Assembly (NCBI GenBank): GCA_032718565.1
Contig: JAVGVS010000094.1
Coordinates: 501,121 to 565,120 of the forward strand
Direction of reading: 5' to 3'
Length of the DNA stretch: 64,000 nucleotides
Origin: Distichodus sexfasciatus
Taxonomy: Eukaryota > Chordata > Actinopteri > Characiformes > Distichodontidae
Under the pieces are notes generated by a model. It saw only the letters and a list, made by a program, of their open reading frames with translations. It was not told the DNA's origin and ran no database searches. A program made the position numbers and the translations under genes. Shown here one piece after another: positions 13,701-24,672 of this stretch. Numbering within the stretch: position 1 is the first letter of the stretch; every line of letters begins with the position of its first letter.

Positions 13701-16700
13701 GCAGCAGGGCCAGTCCGCCAGGCGCCTGCTGGTGCGCCAACTCAAAGCCTCCAGTGTCAGAAAAGGTATCCTGTCTGGCTAATTCCTTACAAAATAACGT
13801 GTAGTAAAGAAGAATGTGACGTTACGTGGTGATATGTGATGTGCCTGTGTTGGTTCAGGTTGCCAGGCTCACATTGGGGAGCTGTGCTGCGTCCTCAGCC
13901 TGGACGTTCCAGCGCTGGAGAAGAGAACGCGCTTCCTCATGGCCTCATCCAGCCCGACAGCTACCCTGGACTGGGGAGAGGATCTTACACTGTGAGTAGG
14001 AATTATTATAGGAGAAGGTCTGAGAATTATCTTAAAAGGACCGAACTAGAGCGCTGTAAATGTGCCTTTTATAGCATTAAAAGCAGTGTTTATTTATTTT
14101 ATTTTTATTCAGTTATTTGTTTATTTTTACCTTTCCCTTATCTCCTTTTCAAATTCAAATTTGTACTGTGACTTTATTTTATTTTAATTTTAAATTTTAT
14201 TTTAATTTTATTTTATATATTTTTAATTCTGCCTAATTCTGCCTACATTTCACTGCATTTTGTACTTGTATAACTTGCATGTGACAAATAAAGAATCTTG
14301 ATCTTGATCTTGACTACAAGTCACTAGAGTGCTGCAAAAAGCAACTTTCTAAATGAATAAAACATGTAAAAAAGTGTCAGTCGGATAAAAATGTTGGTGA
14401 ATTGTGGTGCCGTTGGGGTTCCACATGAGAGCACACAGAGTGTTTTGTACTATATTGTTATTGATATATATTGTTATCGGGATATATCAGGATATGAAAT
14501 TTTGGTGATATCGCACAGCCTTAATCAATATGCTGTGTGCACTCCAGACTGCCAGCGTTTCATTACATAACCGGAGCAACAACTTGTCAACTAGAGGTCG
14601 ACTAATATTGTTTTTTTTTATGGGCGATATTGATACCGATTATTGATATATAACTGATATGTGGAACCGATATGCAAAAAAGAAAAAATCTCTGTAAAAA
14701 TATTGAATTTTACAAACACAAAACTCTGAAACTCTCCTCTTCCCCTTCTCGGAGCTTCACACTGCGCTCAGTCAGTGGAGAGCAAATGGCACAGAGAGAA
14801 GAGACGGCAGTGGAGCGTCACCTTGTAATTACTTAATATCAGTGATGATGAAAATTAAACACCGATACTGATGATCAACAAAATGACTGATATCAGCCCT
14901 GATAATCTGTTAACACTTAATAATAATAATGATCTTGTTAAAAAGTAATTCAGTATGCAGCTCTTTTTAGCTGTGTATTGTGTGTATGATAGATATCAGA
15001 TTTTCTGTCTTTATTTTTAGGGATTTGCAACCAGAAACCAAAGAACTCCGAGTCAGGCTTGTGGAGCGCAATAGCAAAGGAGAGCGTAAGTCAATCCTCT
15101 TTTGGGGTAGAACATTCTTGTTTTAAAATATTGGGTCATAATATTATCTTTTCGACTGGTCATGCCTTTAAGACTCTCTTCAGTAAAACGTGTTGCGTTC
15201 TGACAGTCCGTTTTCTCTATCTTCCCGTCTGTCAGAATTCTTGCCTGGTCAGGCCTCCTTAACGCTGGATCTTCCTAAAAGGGGTCTGAGTGGACAACAC
15301 AAGCTGTCCATCAGCCCGGGGCACGGCCTGGCACCCACAGCTACCGTCACTTTGGAGGTGAGACACTTTTATTTGTCTTTATTTGAACATATTTGAACTA
15401 GTCTCAGCATTTTGAATCAGAGCTGGGGAGACTTTACTTCATGTTGGAGCTCTGCAAGCTGTAATTTGGTGGAGGCGGAGTAAGGGTAAGATACTCACCT
15501 ACGAATATAGCACCATTGTTCTAACATTTTTATCACAGCGACAAGTCAGGCAAGCATGAAAGCAGAGTGGAGCGAGGGCGGAGCATCTCCAGTGTAGTGC
15601 ACAACATTTTTCTAAGCATAAATCTAAGCATCGCTCCGATGTCACTGACTTAAAAAAGCAATTATCGACCGATTCCGATACAATTCTGATATTATCGTGC
15701 ATCTTTATTGCTGGGGCAGTTAATAGTCTAAGGTTGAGGATTTAAATTCCAGGGATCAGTGTTATGAGAGTATATGATAAACACTGTAAATGTAGTTTGA
15801 CTAAATTACTCTTTCTTGCGTAGTAAAATAAGTAAAACATGCCTGGCTATGGATTCTTAATTGTTTACTTCCAGAAGATTCCGCCACCGTATTCAGATGT
15901 CTGGCTGCATTATTAAACATAAGTCATGTGTCCTGTTACATGTCTTAACCAGTTACCAGACACTCACGTGCTTTTCTCCATGCAGAATTATTCATCGTTG
16001 CCGTCACTGTCACTTTTTGTGCTATTAACTCACACTCGGGCTGTGCAACATGACCTCAAATGATTATCACAATTAATTAAACGTTTTTCACATTTACACC
16101 ATGTGCTTCGTTGTTGGCTAGCTGCTCTACGTGGAGCTGAACGACGTTCCCGGCAGTCACAACGCCACGCCGCTGCGCTCCTCTCTCACGCCATCCAAAA
16201 AGGTGGACGTGGACCGCACCATCATGCCCGACGGCACCATCGTCACCACGGTTACCACCATCCAGTCCCGACCCAAACTGGACCGAAAATTAGGTGCGTG
16301 ACTAGCTTTTCCTTAATGATCGTATGCCTTTTGAGACTCATTATCACTATATGAATTTTTATTTCTTGAATTTATGTCATGTTAAACCACCTGAACTGAA
16401 ACGATAAGGAACTCTAAATAGTTAGATACTTCATATTTATATATTTTAATTTGAGTACAAAGCTCTGCAATTTTGGTTTTATTGCACCCGTTTATACTCA
16501 AATTCTTACTGTATTTATTGTGTTGCTTGTTGCACCTTTTGTCCTGTTGAATGTAATGTTCAGTGTTACTATATGTTGCAGCAGAGCCATGGGGAAACGC
16601 TGTCTCATCACACTTTGTACATGTATAAAGCGACTGATGACCATAAAGTACCTTGACCCTTGAAATTAAAATGAACTCAGCCACGCTTGCGTTGCGTTGC

Positions 16701-19405
16701 GTTGCGTTGATAAATTCCTCTTTAAACTGCAGCATGTTGAGTATTCTCATTCTGTGTGTGTGTGTGTGTGTGTTCAGGAGATTCTCCATCCAGGTCTCCG
16801 TCTAAAGTGGAAGTGACGGAGAAAAGGCCGACGGTGCTGACGGAGAGCTTCCAAAAACAAGCCAGCGTCAGCCCCACTCCGAGCAGTCAGTTCCATCTCC
16901 GGTCCTTAAGTATTTTTATTTAGAGCCTTTTAAAACAGAGAGGAGAGTGTCAGCACTATATAATATCTGGTGAAAGGTGTATTGTGAGTTCCTGATGAAA
17001 TGTTTATTTTCTTTAAAAATTCAGATGAAATTTAATAAAAATTGTGTGTGTGTTGTTTGCCAGCAGAAAGCCCTCTCTCGAACGGGCTGGACCCTGTAGC
17101 AGAGACAGCCATCCGGCAGCTGACCGAGTCGGCCGGCAAGACGGCGAAAAAGACGCCCACCAAACGCAGCACACTCATCATCTCTGGAGTGTCGAAGGTC
17201 TTGCTAAGATGACTTACTTGTTCGCTGATTCTTCAGCAAATCTTTCACACCAACATTGCATTACATTAGGTGAATGGGATTTGGACCACACTCGTCTCCA
17301 GAGCGACTGCCATTTTCATAATTTCAGGGACAGTTTCCCTGACTGCAACTTGAGGTTAAGGGTCTTACTCAGGGATCTGATGATGGCAGTGATGGAGGTA
17401 GGATTCGATCCCACGACCTCTTGCTCCATGGGCGAGTATCCTAACCACTAGAGCAGCACAAACTCATTTTTGTGTGGAGTCGTGCTGGTGTGACACCATG
17501 TCTTAGATGATTAAGATGTTAACGGTAATGATATTGGTTTAATATTTTTGGAGAAAGGGGTTTTTCTACTTTTCACTTCTAAATATTCTGAAATTCGGAA
17601 CCTGAAAAATAACTTCAATGTAGCAACGATAAATCAGTTTTCTTAATTTTTATGGTTCCAGTAATGTCAGATCTTATTGATGCTTCATTTTACTTTAGAC
17701 CAGGGGCCTGTTTAAAACAAACCATGTCTCAAAAATATCATAGACATGTCCAAAACAAAGCTGGCAGGTTTGACTTTGTTAATGTATTTGTCCCTTAAGT
17801 CACTCATGGCTCTTTTTAGGTTGTTAATCAAGTATCTAATTTGAATTAAACCCAAAAATCTAAAGCACTGCGTAAGCTTTGTAAGCTACTTGATTGTCCC
17901 ACGTAATTCAGCATAATGTACTTATGGTGTGACTCATGGGAAGACTGGAGCGTCATTTCTGATTGTTCAGAGAGATCCAGCTTAAGGATCGGAGTCCGTC
18001 CTATTTTTATCAGAACCTTGTCGATTTTTTAAAAATGTTTTTACGTAAACTGCCCTAGCACCAAGAAAAACTCCTTGTATGTGATGACGTACTTGGCAGT
18101 AACCTTCATTCTGATTCTTATTCTGAAAAGAGATGCGCTGCCAGCTTGACCTGTTCACTGCACCGTCTCTCTGCTTTTTCTGTGCACTTTTGGAAAGCCA
18201 GAGCACATTTTCCCTCCTCCCGTCCCCCAGGTGCCCATTAGCGAAGACGAGTGTGCGCTGTCGGTGGGCTACGCTGCAGCCATGGACGCCACCCTGCAGG
18301 GGGAGCGCTCTCCGGGCGGTGCTCCAAACCACCACGGCGGCGGAGTCGGCACCGCGCACCAGGACGCGGACGAGACGACGCCCTCCGACGTGTCCGAGCG
18401 GCCCTCTGTAGACGACGTGGAGTCGGAGACGGGTTCCACCGGAGCTCTGGAGACACGCAGCCTCAAAGACCATAAAGGTCGGGAATTCGGACAAATACAA
18501 GCAACGAGTACTAGGGGTGTGATGATGCGTTGATCAAAGCTACTTTTTAACGATAGCCTTTCAAGCTAGAAGCTACTTAAAAGTAGATAAGGTACAGTCA
18601 AGCTACTGTTTTAATATAGTTAGCTGCTGGGGGTGTAACGATAAATTGATACATTGATATACTGATTGATTGACGATACATCAGTTCAAAGATAAATGAG
18701 CCAATAGTATCAAGAGATGCAAAATGAAAACATAAATCAAATGTCATATACTGTATATTGTATCATCAGTTTGTGTACTTTATACTTAATTGCTTTGATT
18801 TGAGTGGAAGTGACTCCGATCACTGACTCCTGAATTTGATTCAGAATCGTATCGCAGCAGACGTTGAATTGTCTGTTGAATCAATGTAATATCATATCAT
18901 AATGAAACACCTCGTGTGCTTAAATCCAAGGCAACTGGATTTCTTTTTGGTTCTGAAAAACTGAACAAACATTTTGGATGAAGCTAAAAGAAGTCCAGTG
19001 GTCCTGGATTCAAGCACTCAAGACTAAAGTGTTAATCACTCTCAAAATTCAATGTCCCGGATGACTGAGAACCTACACGGACACGTTGACATCATGCATT
19101 AAAATGTTTCTTGTTTTCCGATTCGGCCAGTGGGCTTCCTCCGCAGCGGCACCAAGCTGTTGTTCCGACGCAGACACCGGCAGAAGGACCCGAGCTTCAG
19201 CCAGTCCCACGAGGACGTGTGTAACCTGGGCAACGACTCGTCCTCCTCCTCCGCCACCGCCGCCTCCTGCTCTTCTGCCACCCGCAAGAAGTCCGGAAGC
19301 TTCTCGCGCCGCCTCATCAAACGCTTCTCTTTCCGCTCGTCCAAAAGCAAGAGCAAAGGGGGCAGCAGCGCCGCCAACGGAGGGGCAAATCCCGCCGACA
19401 ACTAA
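10718..19405 (+). CDS. C2CD2L: C2CD2L (TMEM24), SMP/C2 lipid-transfer protein, 5' end outside window
   Basis: ER-anchored protein that shuttles phosphatidylinositol at ER-plasma membrane contacts. Thirteen phase-consistent exons: 10718-10813, 10906-11025, 12077-12190, 12989-13102, 13660-13765, 13859-13991, 15021-15085, 15236-15357, 16122-16293, 16778-16885, 17064-17197, 18231-18477, 19131-19405; 601 codons plus TAA. They match human C2CD2L in order. The rest of the SMP domain comes first (SSIQITFDD, SPAAVSMETF, ATQPAMILNLRAC), then the C2 domain (IGELCCVLSLD to ATVTLE). Conserved linkers follow (RTIMPDGTIVTTVTT, NGLDPVAETAIRQLT, ERPSVDDVESETGSTGALET), then a basic tail, SFSRRLIKRFSFRSSKSKSK, the type of PKC-regulated plasma-membrane-binding segment known in TMEM24. 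The anchor exon, roughly the first 118 residues in human, is absent. The donor after 17197 (GTCTTG) is weak, but the phase fits. A (TG)n run abuts the acceptor at 16778. Confidence 0.96.
11099..11400 (+). repeat. (TCCA)n-rich microsatellite in C2CD2L intron
   Basis: Imperfect CCAT/CCAC tetranucleotide repeats fill this stretch, purest at about 11,237-11,275. It lies between the exons ending 11,025 and starting 12,077. The long Ser/His/Pro reading frames across it are repeat artefacts. Confidence 0.9.
12242..12312 (+). repeat. hAT-like element end in C2CD2L intron
   Basis: Contains GAGCGATATGACCTCATATC followed by ATCACGATTAATTGAACATT, one of the commonest dispersed motifs of the window. A related fragment lies at 16,030-16,095, ending about 27 bp before the C2CD2L exon at 16,122. 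Confidence 0.55.
14200..14316 (+). repeat. LINE-like 3' tail
   Basis: The sequence TTTCACTGCATTTTGTACTT, then GTGACAAATAAAG and ending in an ATCTTG repeat, is the short tandem-ended tail typical of a fish non-LTR retrotransposon 3' end. Related tails lie at 38,250-38,370 (plus) and about 24,985-25,060 (minus). Confidence 0.5.
14590..14915. repeat. hAT-like non-autonomous element in C2CD2L intron
   Basis: The left end reads TAGAGGTCGACTAATATTG and the right end TGACTGATATCAGCCCTGAT. The termini carry the mirrored GATATTGATACCGAT / ACCGATACTGATGAT motifs. Only part of the interior is AT-rich. Confidence 0.45.
15480..15712 (-). repeat. Fragment of the ATCGTGCATCCCTA element, reverse interior
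   Basis: The block from ACAAGTCAGGCAAGC to CTCCAGTGTAGTGC is the reverse complement of the interior of the element at about 49,571-49,700. It is followed by an ATTATCGTGCATC terminus. This is the third copy of the family in the window, after about 49,070-49,821 and 55,137-55,824. Confidence 0.5.
16480..16668 (+). repeat. Retroelement tail-like sequence in C2CD2L intron
   Basis: The stretch ends CCATAAAGTACCTTGACCC and contains the TTGTACATGTATAAAGCGAC block, resembling the 3' end of fish LINE or SINE elements. Open frames across it on both strands are not credible genes. Confidence 0.35.
16752..16772 (+). repeat. (TG)n forming the acceptor tract of a C2CD2L exon
   Basis: About ten TG units are followed directly by TTCAG and the exon at 16,778. 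The pyrimidine tract of this acceptor is therefore essentially a UG repeat in the transcript. Confidence 0.9.
17325..17457 (-). repeat. tRNA-like SINE fragment, family B, reverse
   Basis: Read in reverse it begins with a tRNA-like head: CTAGTGGTTAGGATACTCGC on the minus strand, and a B-box-like GGATTCGATCCCACGACC on the plus strand. The remainder, AGGGTCTTACTCAGGGA, matches a second copy at 62,895-63,030. Confidence 0.6.
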
Positions 19406-21115
19406 CTGATCAGCTAAAGAGAGTACGGAAAGCAAAAAGAGAGAGAGACATGGTGCTGGCGCCAGTCAAACGAGGGAGATGAGATGAAGCTAGAAAAAAA
19501 GATGTTCTGTGAAGACTTTGAGGTTAAATTATAGGCAAAAATTTGAGCCCTCCGACCGCCGTTTTTGAGCTCCTCTGACTGTCCGTCCAAGTCTGATGAG
19601 GACAAGCGCTTCAGGCAGGCGTCCCATCTGTTGAGTTGTTCACACAGAAAACAAACGAGGGATTCGTCTTATCCTGAAAGACATGTTGACTGTCTAAACT
19701 GTGATAAAACACGCTTGACGGCTGCTTTCGTGGATGAGAAGGAAAGATAGCAAAAGGGGGAGAATTTTGGGGGGAGAGAAAGAAACAAAACGCTATAGGA
19801 GCTGTCGAGCACAAGGGGGCGACGAGAACCGACGCTTATCAGAGCCTCTGTTTCTATTATTTATTTCATTTTACAACGTTGCACTTTGAAACTTGATCTG
19901 ATTGTTTACAGTGCTGGGGAGCTTTATTTTTCTTCCTTTGTCAGTTTCGTTATTTTCACGTATTGTTTACTGTCACTGACACTACAATATAACTCCTTAG
20001 AGAGCTAGGAGTCTTCGGTGGGTGAATTATGGTGAGGCTTATGCTGTGTGCTTTTGTTGTTTTTTGCTGTAGTTGATAGTGGTTTAGATCACAAAATATT
20101 AAGCCCCCTTTTTTCAAATAGTGGTACTTTTTTGACTTCCATTGTGGCACATCTTTTATAAGGTTTATTTATGGAAAAAAAAATCACAGACATAGTTTGC
20201 ATATCTCACTGATTTTTTGAGTGACTTGTGGTTGTAAAGTAGGAACCATGCAAATGGAAAGGAGCGTAACTAAATCTAGCCATGTTTATTATTTAATGTT
20301 TCTGATAATCACGATAGGTCTTTAAACAATAGCTTAAAAAGTTAATTTACAATAGATTGAAATGTATTTCAGGGTTCATGCTTATGAAAAACAAAACCTC
20401 AGGGGATGTTATGAACGGCTTTCATAGAGACTTTTCAAGACTACTCATTGCTCATAGGAAGGACTGGATTTTTTAGATGCTGCAATAAATACACAACACC
20501 CACCCAGCCAGCACTGGGAGCTCCTGCATGTATAGTCTAAGCTGACCGGATCTAAACATGTGTAAATACTGACAACGTCTAAGTTAAAAGCTTTGGAAGA
20601 GGAGAGCAATTCTCACTTTCACGATTGAATTTACATAAAAGCTCAACCACATCAACAATTCAAAGGGAAATTGCATGGAGGCACTACAGTATGGGGGACA
20701 AGACGGCTGTGTTTAGAGTGCTGCGGTGGTCTTTTTAGGAGGGGGAAGGGAGCCATATATAGTTGGTAGTCATTGTCCACTCATGACTTTCCATCCTTTT
20801 TTCTTAAAACGATGCACATTCCATTGCATTGTCCCATTTTTCTGATGTAAACTATACAGCACTTGGAAGAGGTCTTAATGTTTTAAGTTGTTCGCAGTAT
20901 AGCTAAGATTTTCACTCTCTCTCCAGTCTTTCTGTCCTCCTCCTAACTAAACGCCTAAATGAAAACCTCATGCAGCGCTACACCAACATTAGGCCCAAGG
21001 TGTTGTTTTTCTTTTATAGAAGGAATGCCTCTCAGATATTTGGAGCTTTATAATAATTACTGTGTCTCTGTTGATGTTTAATTTATTCAAAAATAAATTA
21101 TTTTTGAAAATGGAC
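19406..21115 (+). other. C2CD2L: C2CD2L 3' UTR with poly(A) signal
   Basis: About 1.7 kb follows the TAA at 19,403-19,405 with no other gene. AATAAA at 21,092-21,097 is followed by a T/GT-rich stretch (GGACTTTTCTCTGTGTGTTT), a good cleavage context. An earlier AATAAA near 20,483 is an alternative. The UTR end is inferred. Confidence 0.65.
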
Positions 21116-21509
21116 TTTTCTCTGTGTGTTTTTAGAAAGTCTTTGAAGAAGGCAGAAATATATCCTAGTATACATAGGATATAATAGTATATAAATGTAT
21201 AATATTAGCGATGTTGTGATAGTAATATAATCAGTATATAATAGGAACACATTTAACGAAACTGAAGGAAATGTTTTATGATGAGCTTTTAGAAAACCAA
21301 ACACTGGCTCTTAATATTTGAATTCATGTGACAATTGACTTTTGAGTACTTTATTTATTATTAACGTTTATGTTTTCAGGAAAATTAATTATACTCTGCC
21401 AAAAAATGTCATAAAAGTTGACGACACGCTGCCAAATTGTTAAAATTCAGAGGGAGCGCGCGTTAGTGGTTTGAATTTTCCGCCTAAACATGATTGACAG
21501 CCATACCAG

Positions 21510-21740
21510 CCAATAACAAATCAAGGACCTACGTCACCATCTACGCGCCACCCTCACGCAGTCGCGCTCCCATTGGTGTTTCATTTTCCGCTGATTATGC
21601 ACAAGCGCCTTTCAACCTATTAGATTCCACATCCTGTGGCGCAGTCATCACACGGTCCAATCGGATGCTGAGAGGCTTTGAGGCGACCAATCGGAATGTA
21701 GAGGCGGAGCAGCGCGACTGTTTCAGCCTGTCCTTAAATA
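21510..21740 (+). promoter_or_regulatory. H2AX: H2AX promoter: four CCAAT boxes and a TATA-like box
   Basis: CCAAT occurs at 21,510-21,514, 21,657-21,661 and 21,687-21,691, and its complement ATTGG at 21,572-21,576. The two proximal boxes are both CCAATCGGA, spaced exactly 30 bp apart. A TATA-like TTAAATA sits at 21,734-21,740, about 80 bp before the ATG. Multiple CCAAT boxes bound by NF-Y are typical of H2A-family promoters. Confidence 0.8.
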
Positions 21741-21820
21741 CTGCAGCAACGTTGAGGAAGACCGACACTGAATTTTGTGTTTCCAGCTTGAACGACGCGA
21801 AAGTAGAACCGTAACTCAAC

Positions 21821-22249
21821 ATGTCTGGACGAGGTAAAACCGGAGGAAAAGCCCGCGCCAAGGCCAAGACCCGCAGCTCTAGAGCCGGCCTGCAGTTCCC
21901 CGTTGGACGCGTTCACCGTCTCCTTAGGAAGGGAAACTATGCAGAGCGGGTCGGTGCTGGTGCGCCCGTTTACCTCGCCGCCGTGCTCGAGTACCTGACG
22001 GCTGAAATTCTGGAGTTGGCCGGTAACGCGGCCCGGGACAATAAGAAAACCCGCATCATCCCCCGGCATCTGCAACTGGCCGTCCGTAACGACGAGGAGC
22101 TCAACAAGCTGCTCGGCGGAGTCACCATCGCTCAGGGCGGCGTCTTGCCCAACATCCAGGCCGTGCTGCTGCCCAAAAAGACCGGCCAGGCCGCGCCGAG
22201 CTCCGGCAAGGCGGGAAAGAAAGGCTCGTCTCAGTCTCAGGAATATTGA
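21821..22249 (+). CDS. H2AX: Histone H2AX (H2A.X variant)
   Basis: Complete intronless gene for a 142-residue histone. The start MSGRGKTGGK, the histone fold (AGLQFPVGRVHRLLRKGNYA to LGGVTIAQGGVLPNIQ) and the LLPKKTG ubiquitylation region are canonical H2A. The tail ends SQSQEY, giving the H2AX signature SQE-aromatic. Ser139 is the site phosphorylated by ATM/ATR/DNA-PK to mark double-strand breaks, and Tyr142 is the residue phosphorylated by WSTF in mammals. Length and numbering equal human H2AX. It lies about 0.7 kb downstream of the C2CD2L poly(A) signal in the same orientation and tail-to-tail with HMBS. Confidence 0.99.
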   Translation: MSGRGKTGGKARAKAKTRSSRAGLQFPVGRVHRLLRKGNYAERVGAGAPVYLAAVLEYLTAEILELAGNAARDNKKTRIIPRHLQLAVRNDEELNKLLGGVTIAQGGVLPNIQAVLLPKKTGQAAPSSGKAGKKGSSQSQEY

Positions 22250-22295
22250 GGCGCGACGGCTTCGAACTCACTAAACCCACACCAAACCCCCAAAA

Positions 22296-22311
22296 GGCCC
22301 TTTTCAGGGCC
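22296..22311 (+). terminator. H2AX: Histone 3' stem-loop
   Basis: GGCCCTTTTCAGGGCC is a perfect 6-bp stem with a 4-nt loop, flanked by CCAAAA and ACCC. It is the SLBP-binding element of replication-dependent histone mRNAs and lies 47 nt after the stop codon. Confidence 0.97.
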
Positions 22312-22327
22312 ACCCATCTTCTCTGAT

Positions 22328-22333
22328 AAAGAG
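22328..22333 (+). promoter_or_regulatory. H2AX: Histone downstream element (U7 snRNA pairing site)
   Basis: The purine-rich AAAGAG lies 17 nt after the stem-loop, the position and core expected of the U7 snRNA base-pairing element that directs cleavage between the two signals. Confidence 0.8.
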
Positions 22334-22387
22334 TGCATTTCTTGTTTTGTTTGCGCTTCTCTTGATATCTGCTTTTCTACGACTGTG

Positions 22388-22393
22388 AATAAA
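22388..22393 (+). terminator. H2AX: H2AX poly(A) signal
   Basis: AATAAA lies 77 nt beyond the stem-loop and is followed by a GT-rich stretch (GGACTTTGGTTTGATTGTTT). As in mammalian H2AX, the gene can therefore make both a stem-loop and a polyadenylated mRNA. Confidence 0.85.
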
Positions 22394-22394
22394 G

Positions 22395-22957
22395 AGGTTC
22401 TTTAACTTAATGGACTTTGGTTTGATTGTTTGATTTTTAGCTTAAATTAGGCGCCGCGATGTTTTTAGTAGCGTGGCATTCGCCATGTTGAGAGAGAACT
22501 CGGTAGCAGAAATAGTAAATCTTCCATGGTTACTCAGCATCGCCGGTGGAAATCACTTTCTAAAGAGCTTACATTTTCATTTCTAATTGAGTATTTGAGG
22601 GAATCCTTTTAATGAGTTACTTTCAACTTAAGAGCCTCGAAAATGAGTTTGGCAAGGCCAAGTATTTGTAGGTAAAAGTCTCCTTTGCAAAGTTAAACTT
22701 TACAATTGGATGTTCTTGATTTAAAAAGAAATGCAATTTCTATTGTTTAAAAGGTGAAATTGTTGCTATCTTGTGCAGCTCTCAATAAAACAAGTACATA
22801 TGCTTTAATTATTGCCCTGCGGTGTGTTGGCGGCTGCTCAGGGTTGGTCCTTGCTTTGTGCCTGTAGTTCCTGGTCCAGGCTCCTGGTTGGAAACCCAGC
22901 CTTGGTTCCTTGAACATGGATTAAGCCTGGTCTTGGATTAAATTGCAGTACCAATGC
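22395..22957. other. Spacer between H2AX and a SINE, nothing recognised
   Basis: Unique AT-rich sequence with no credible reading frame. An AATAAA around 22,784 has no evident gene attached. Confidence 0.5.
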
Positions 22958-23211
22958 AGTTGGGGCAGTTGGTGGTGTAATGGTAGGGTGTTCCCTTGTG
23001 ATCAGAAGGTTGCAGGTTTGAATCCAGGGCCGGTAAAGTTACCACTGAGGTACTCATAAGCAAGGTACCGTCCCCAAGCACTGCTCCCCGGGCACTTGTT
23101 AGCTGCCCACTGCTCCTTCCCAGATGGGTTAAATGCCACATTTGGTTGTGGTGCACTGTGTGCTGTGCTGTGGTGTGTTCACAATGACAGATAATCACTC
23201 ACTCACTCACT
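22958..23211 (+). repeat. tRNA-derived SINE, family A, best preserved copy
   Basis: The head has an A-box-like GGTGGTGTAATGGTAGGG and a B-box-like GGTTTGAATCC spaced as in a tRNA. A core with GGTACCGTCCCCAAGCACTG, then GCTGCCCACTGCTCC, follows. It ends in a CACTGTGTGCTGTGCTG stretch and a (CTCA)n tail. It lies between H2AX and the HMBS 3' UTR. Confidence 0.85.
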
Positions 23212-23579
23212 GGAGATTAACCATTGACTGGGAAATTGGCCTGAAGAGTCTAATTTCCCAGACTAGGATTAATCTAATACCTAGACTAGTTCTGAGTTTC
23301 ATGGTGAGTATCCATTGGTTGGGCAATTTAGCCCAAGACTAGGATTAAACCGTGTTAAAGAAACCAGCCCTAAATGTATTATAAAGGAGCAAATTAAATG
23401 AGAAGCTCTGATTTTGTAATCCTAAAAATACTTTTATAAGAAATTTTTTAAAAATTGTGAAATTTATTACAATATGAAGTATAGTGATAAATTAACTGCA
23501 ATAAAGAGCACAAAGACCTTATCACAAACTATAATCTAAACTTCATTAAGACCAAAGTATTACACAAAGCCAGATCCAA

Positions 23580-24672
23580 ACTAAAAGTATATTCTTTATT
23601 AAAGAGATTGCATTATCACAAGGCACAAATCTGGTGATTTTTTTGGAGGCAACAGCTGCAGTTTCAGGAGATCCAGTGTTGAACAAACATTTTTTACTCC
23701 ACCTTTCTTTACAGAACATTCATTACACGTCCATATTTACTCACTGCACAATGCAGGGCGGGTTCGTAATCACATCATCCCAGACCCTGAGCTTAATTTA
23801 AACACTAGGCTAAAAGCACCTCGCTAGGACTGAAAGTGAAAGCTAATAGTGACATTCTGTGTATCAAAGTTCACCATTAGCTTTCAGGTTTGGCTCAGTG
23901 ATGATGAAGAGCACAGCTAAACCCGTCTCAAGAACGCGAAATGGGTTTGGTAAGCAAACCTAGACGCAGGGCCACAAAAAATACGCAGTGTTAGCACTTG
24001 TTTCGCGAAGCGAGTGGCGCCATATGTTGACAGGTTAAGACAGGTTAAGGCTGTTAATAAGCTACCTGAACAGTTTATAAGGGAAAGAATCTGAGAGTGG
24101 TTACTGATACAGCTGTGTATCATCCGTTCACTTATTTTTCACATTAAAACCAGGATTGAAAACCCCTCATTTTTTCCAGTATTCATTTTCCCCAGAGGTG
24201 GTACCCAGAGAAGACCCAGAAAAGATCTTCTTACTGCCGAAGAATAAATGATGCAGTCATATGAGCAGTAAAAATGGAATATGAGTGGGTTTTTTCCCAT
24301 TTTATATTTGAGTGCAAAGGTTTTGGAAAGTAATATTTAAAATTATGTTTTTGAAAGATTCTGATTGAGGAGTTGGGAAAATCTGCACTTTTAGCTTCAG
24401 TAAACTAATATATTTGTCCTGAGATGGAGTCCAAGAGCTTCAGCATAATCAAAAAGGTCATTACAAATGTCTTGAGTGCTATAAAGTCAAGGCAGTGTCG
24501 TGGTCACATTAAGGCACAAAGTCACTGTTACTTCCAGTTTTACAGATTTGTATCTCTCCTACACGGCCCTGCAGACACCCTTGCTACAGAGATGACATTT
24601 TCAGTTTGTTTCTGTGTGCGGTGTTCAAGACGACAGCGTTAACTGGTGGAGGTTTCGGGACAACGCTGACGT
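23580..24672 (-). other. HMBS: HMBS 3' UTR with poly(A) signal
   Basis: On the minus strand an AATAAA (plus-strand TTTATT at 23,595-23,600) lies about 1.07 kb after the HMBS stop. No other gene is seen between them. The UTR end is inferred. Confidence 0.55.

Noticed and set aside
18238..18466. Several long frames on both strands over the large C2CD2L exon
   Set aside because: High-GC shadows of the real frame, which is fixed by homology and splice phase.
19073..19435. 120-residue minus-strand frame over the last C2CD2L exon
   Set aside because: Antisense shadow of the GC-rich terminal exon.
21115..21509. DPAGT1 expected between C2CD2L and H2AX from human synteny
   Set aside because: The gap is too short and contains no matching exon on either strand.
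22970..23035. A possible tRNA gene (A and B boxes)
   Set aside because: The head continues into a SINE body and CTCA tail shared by at least five other copies, so it is a SINE and not a functional tRNA gene.
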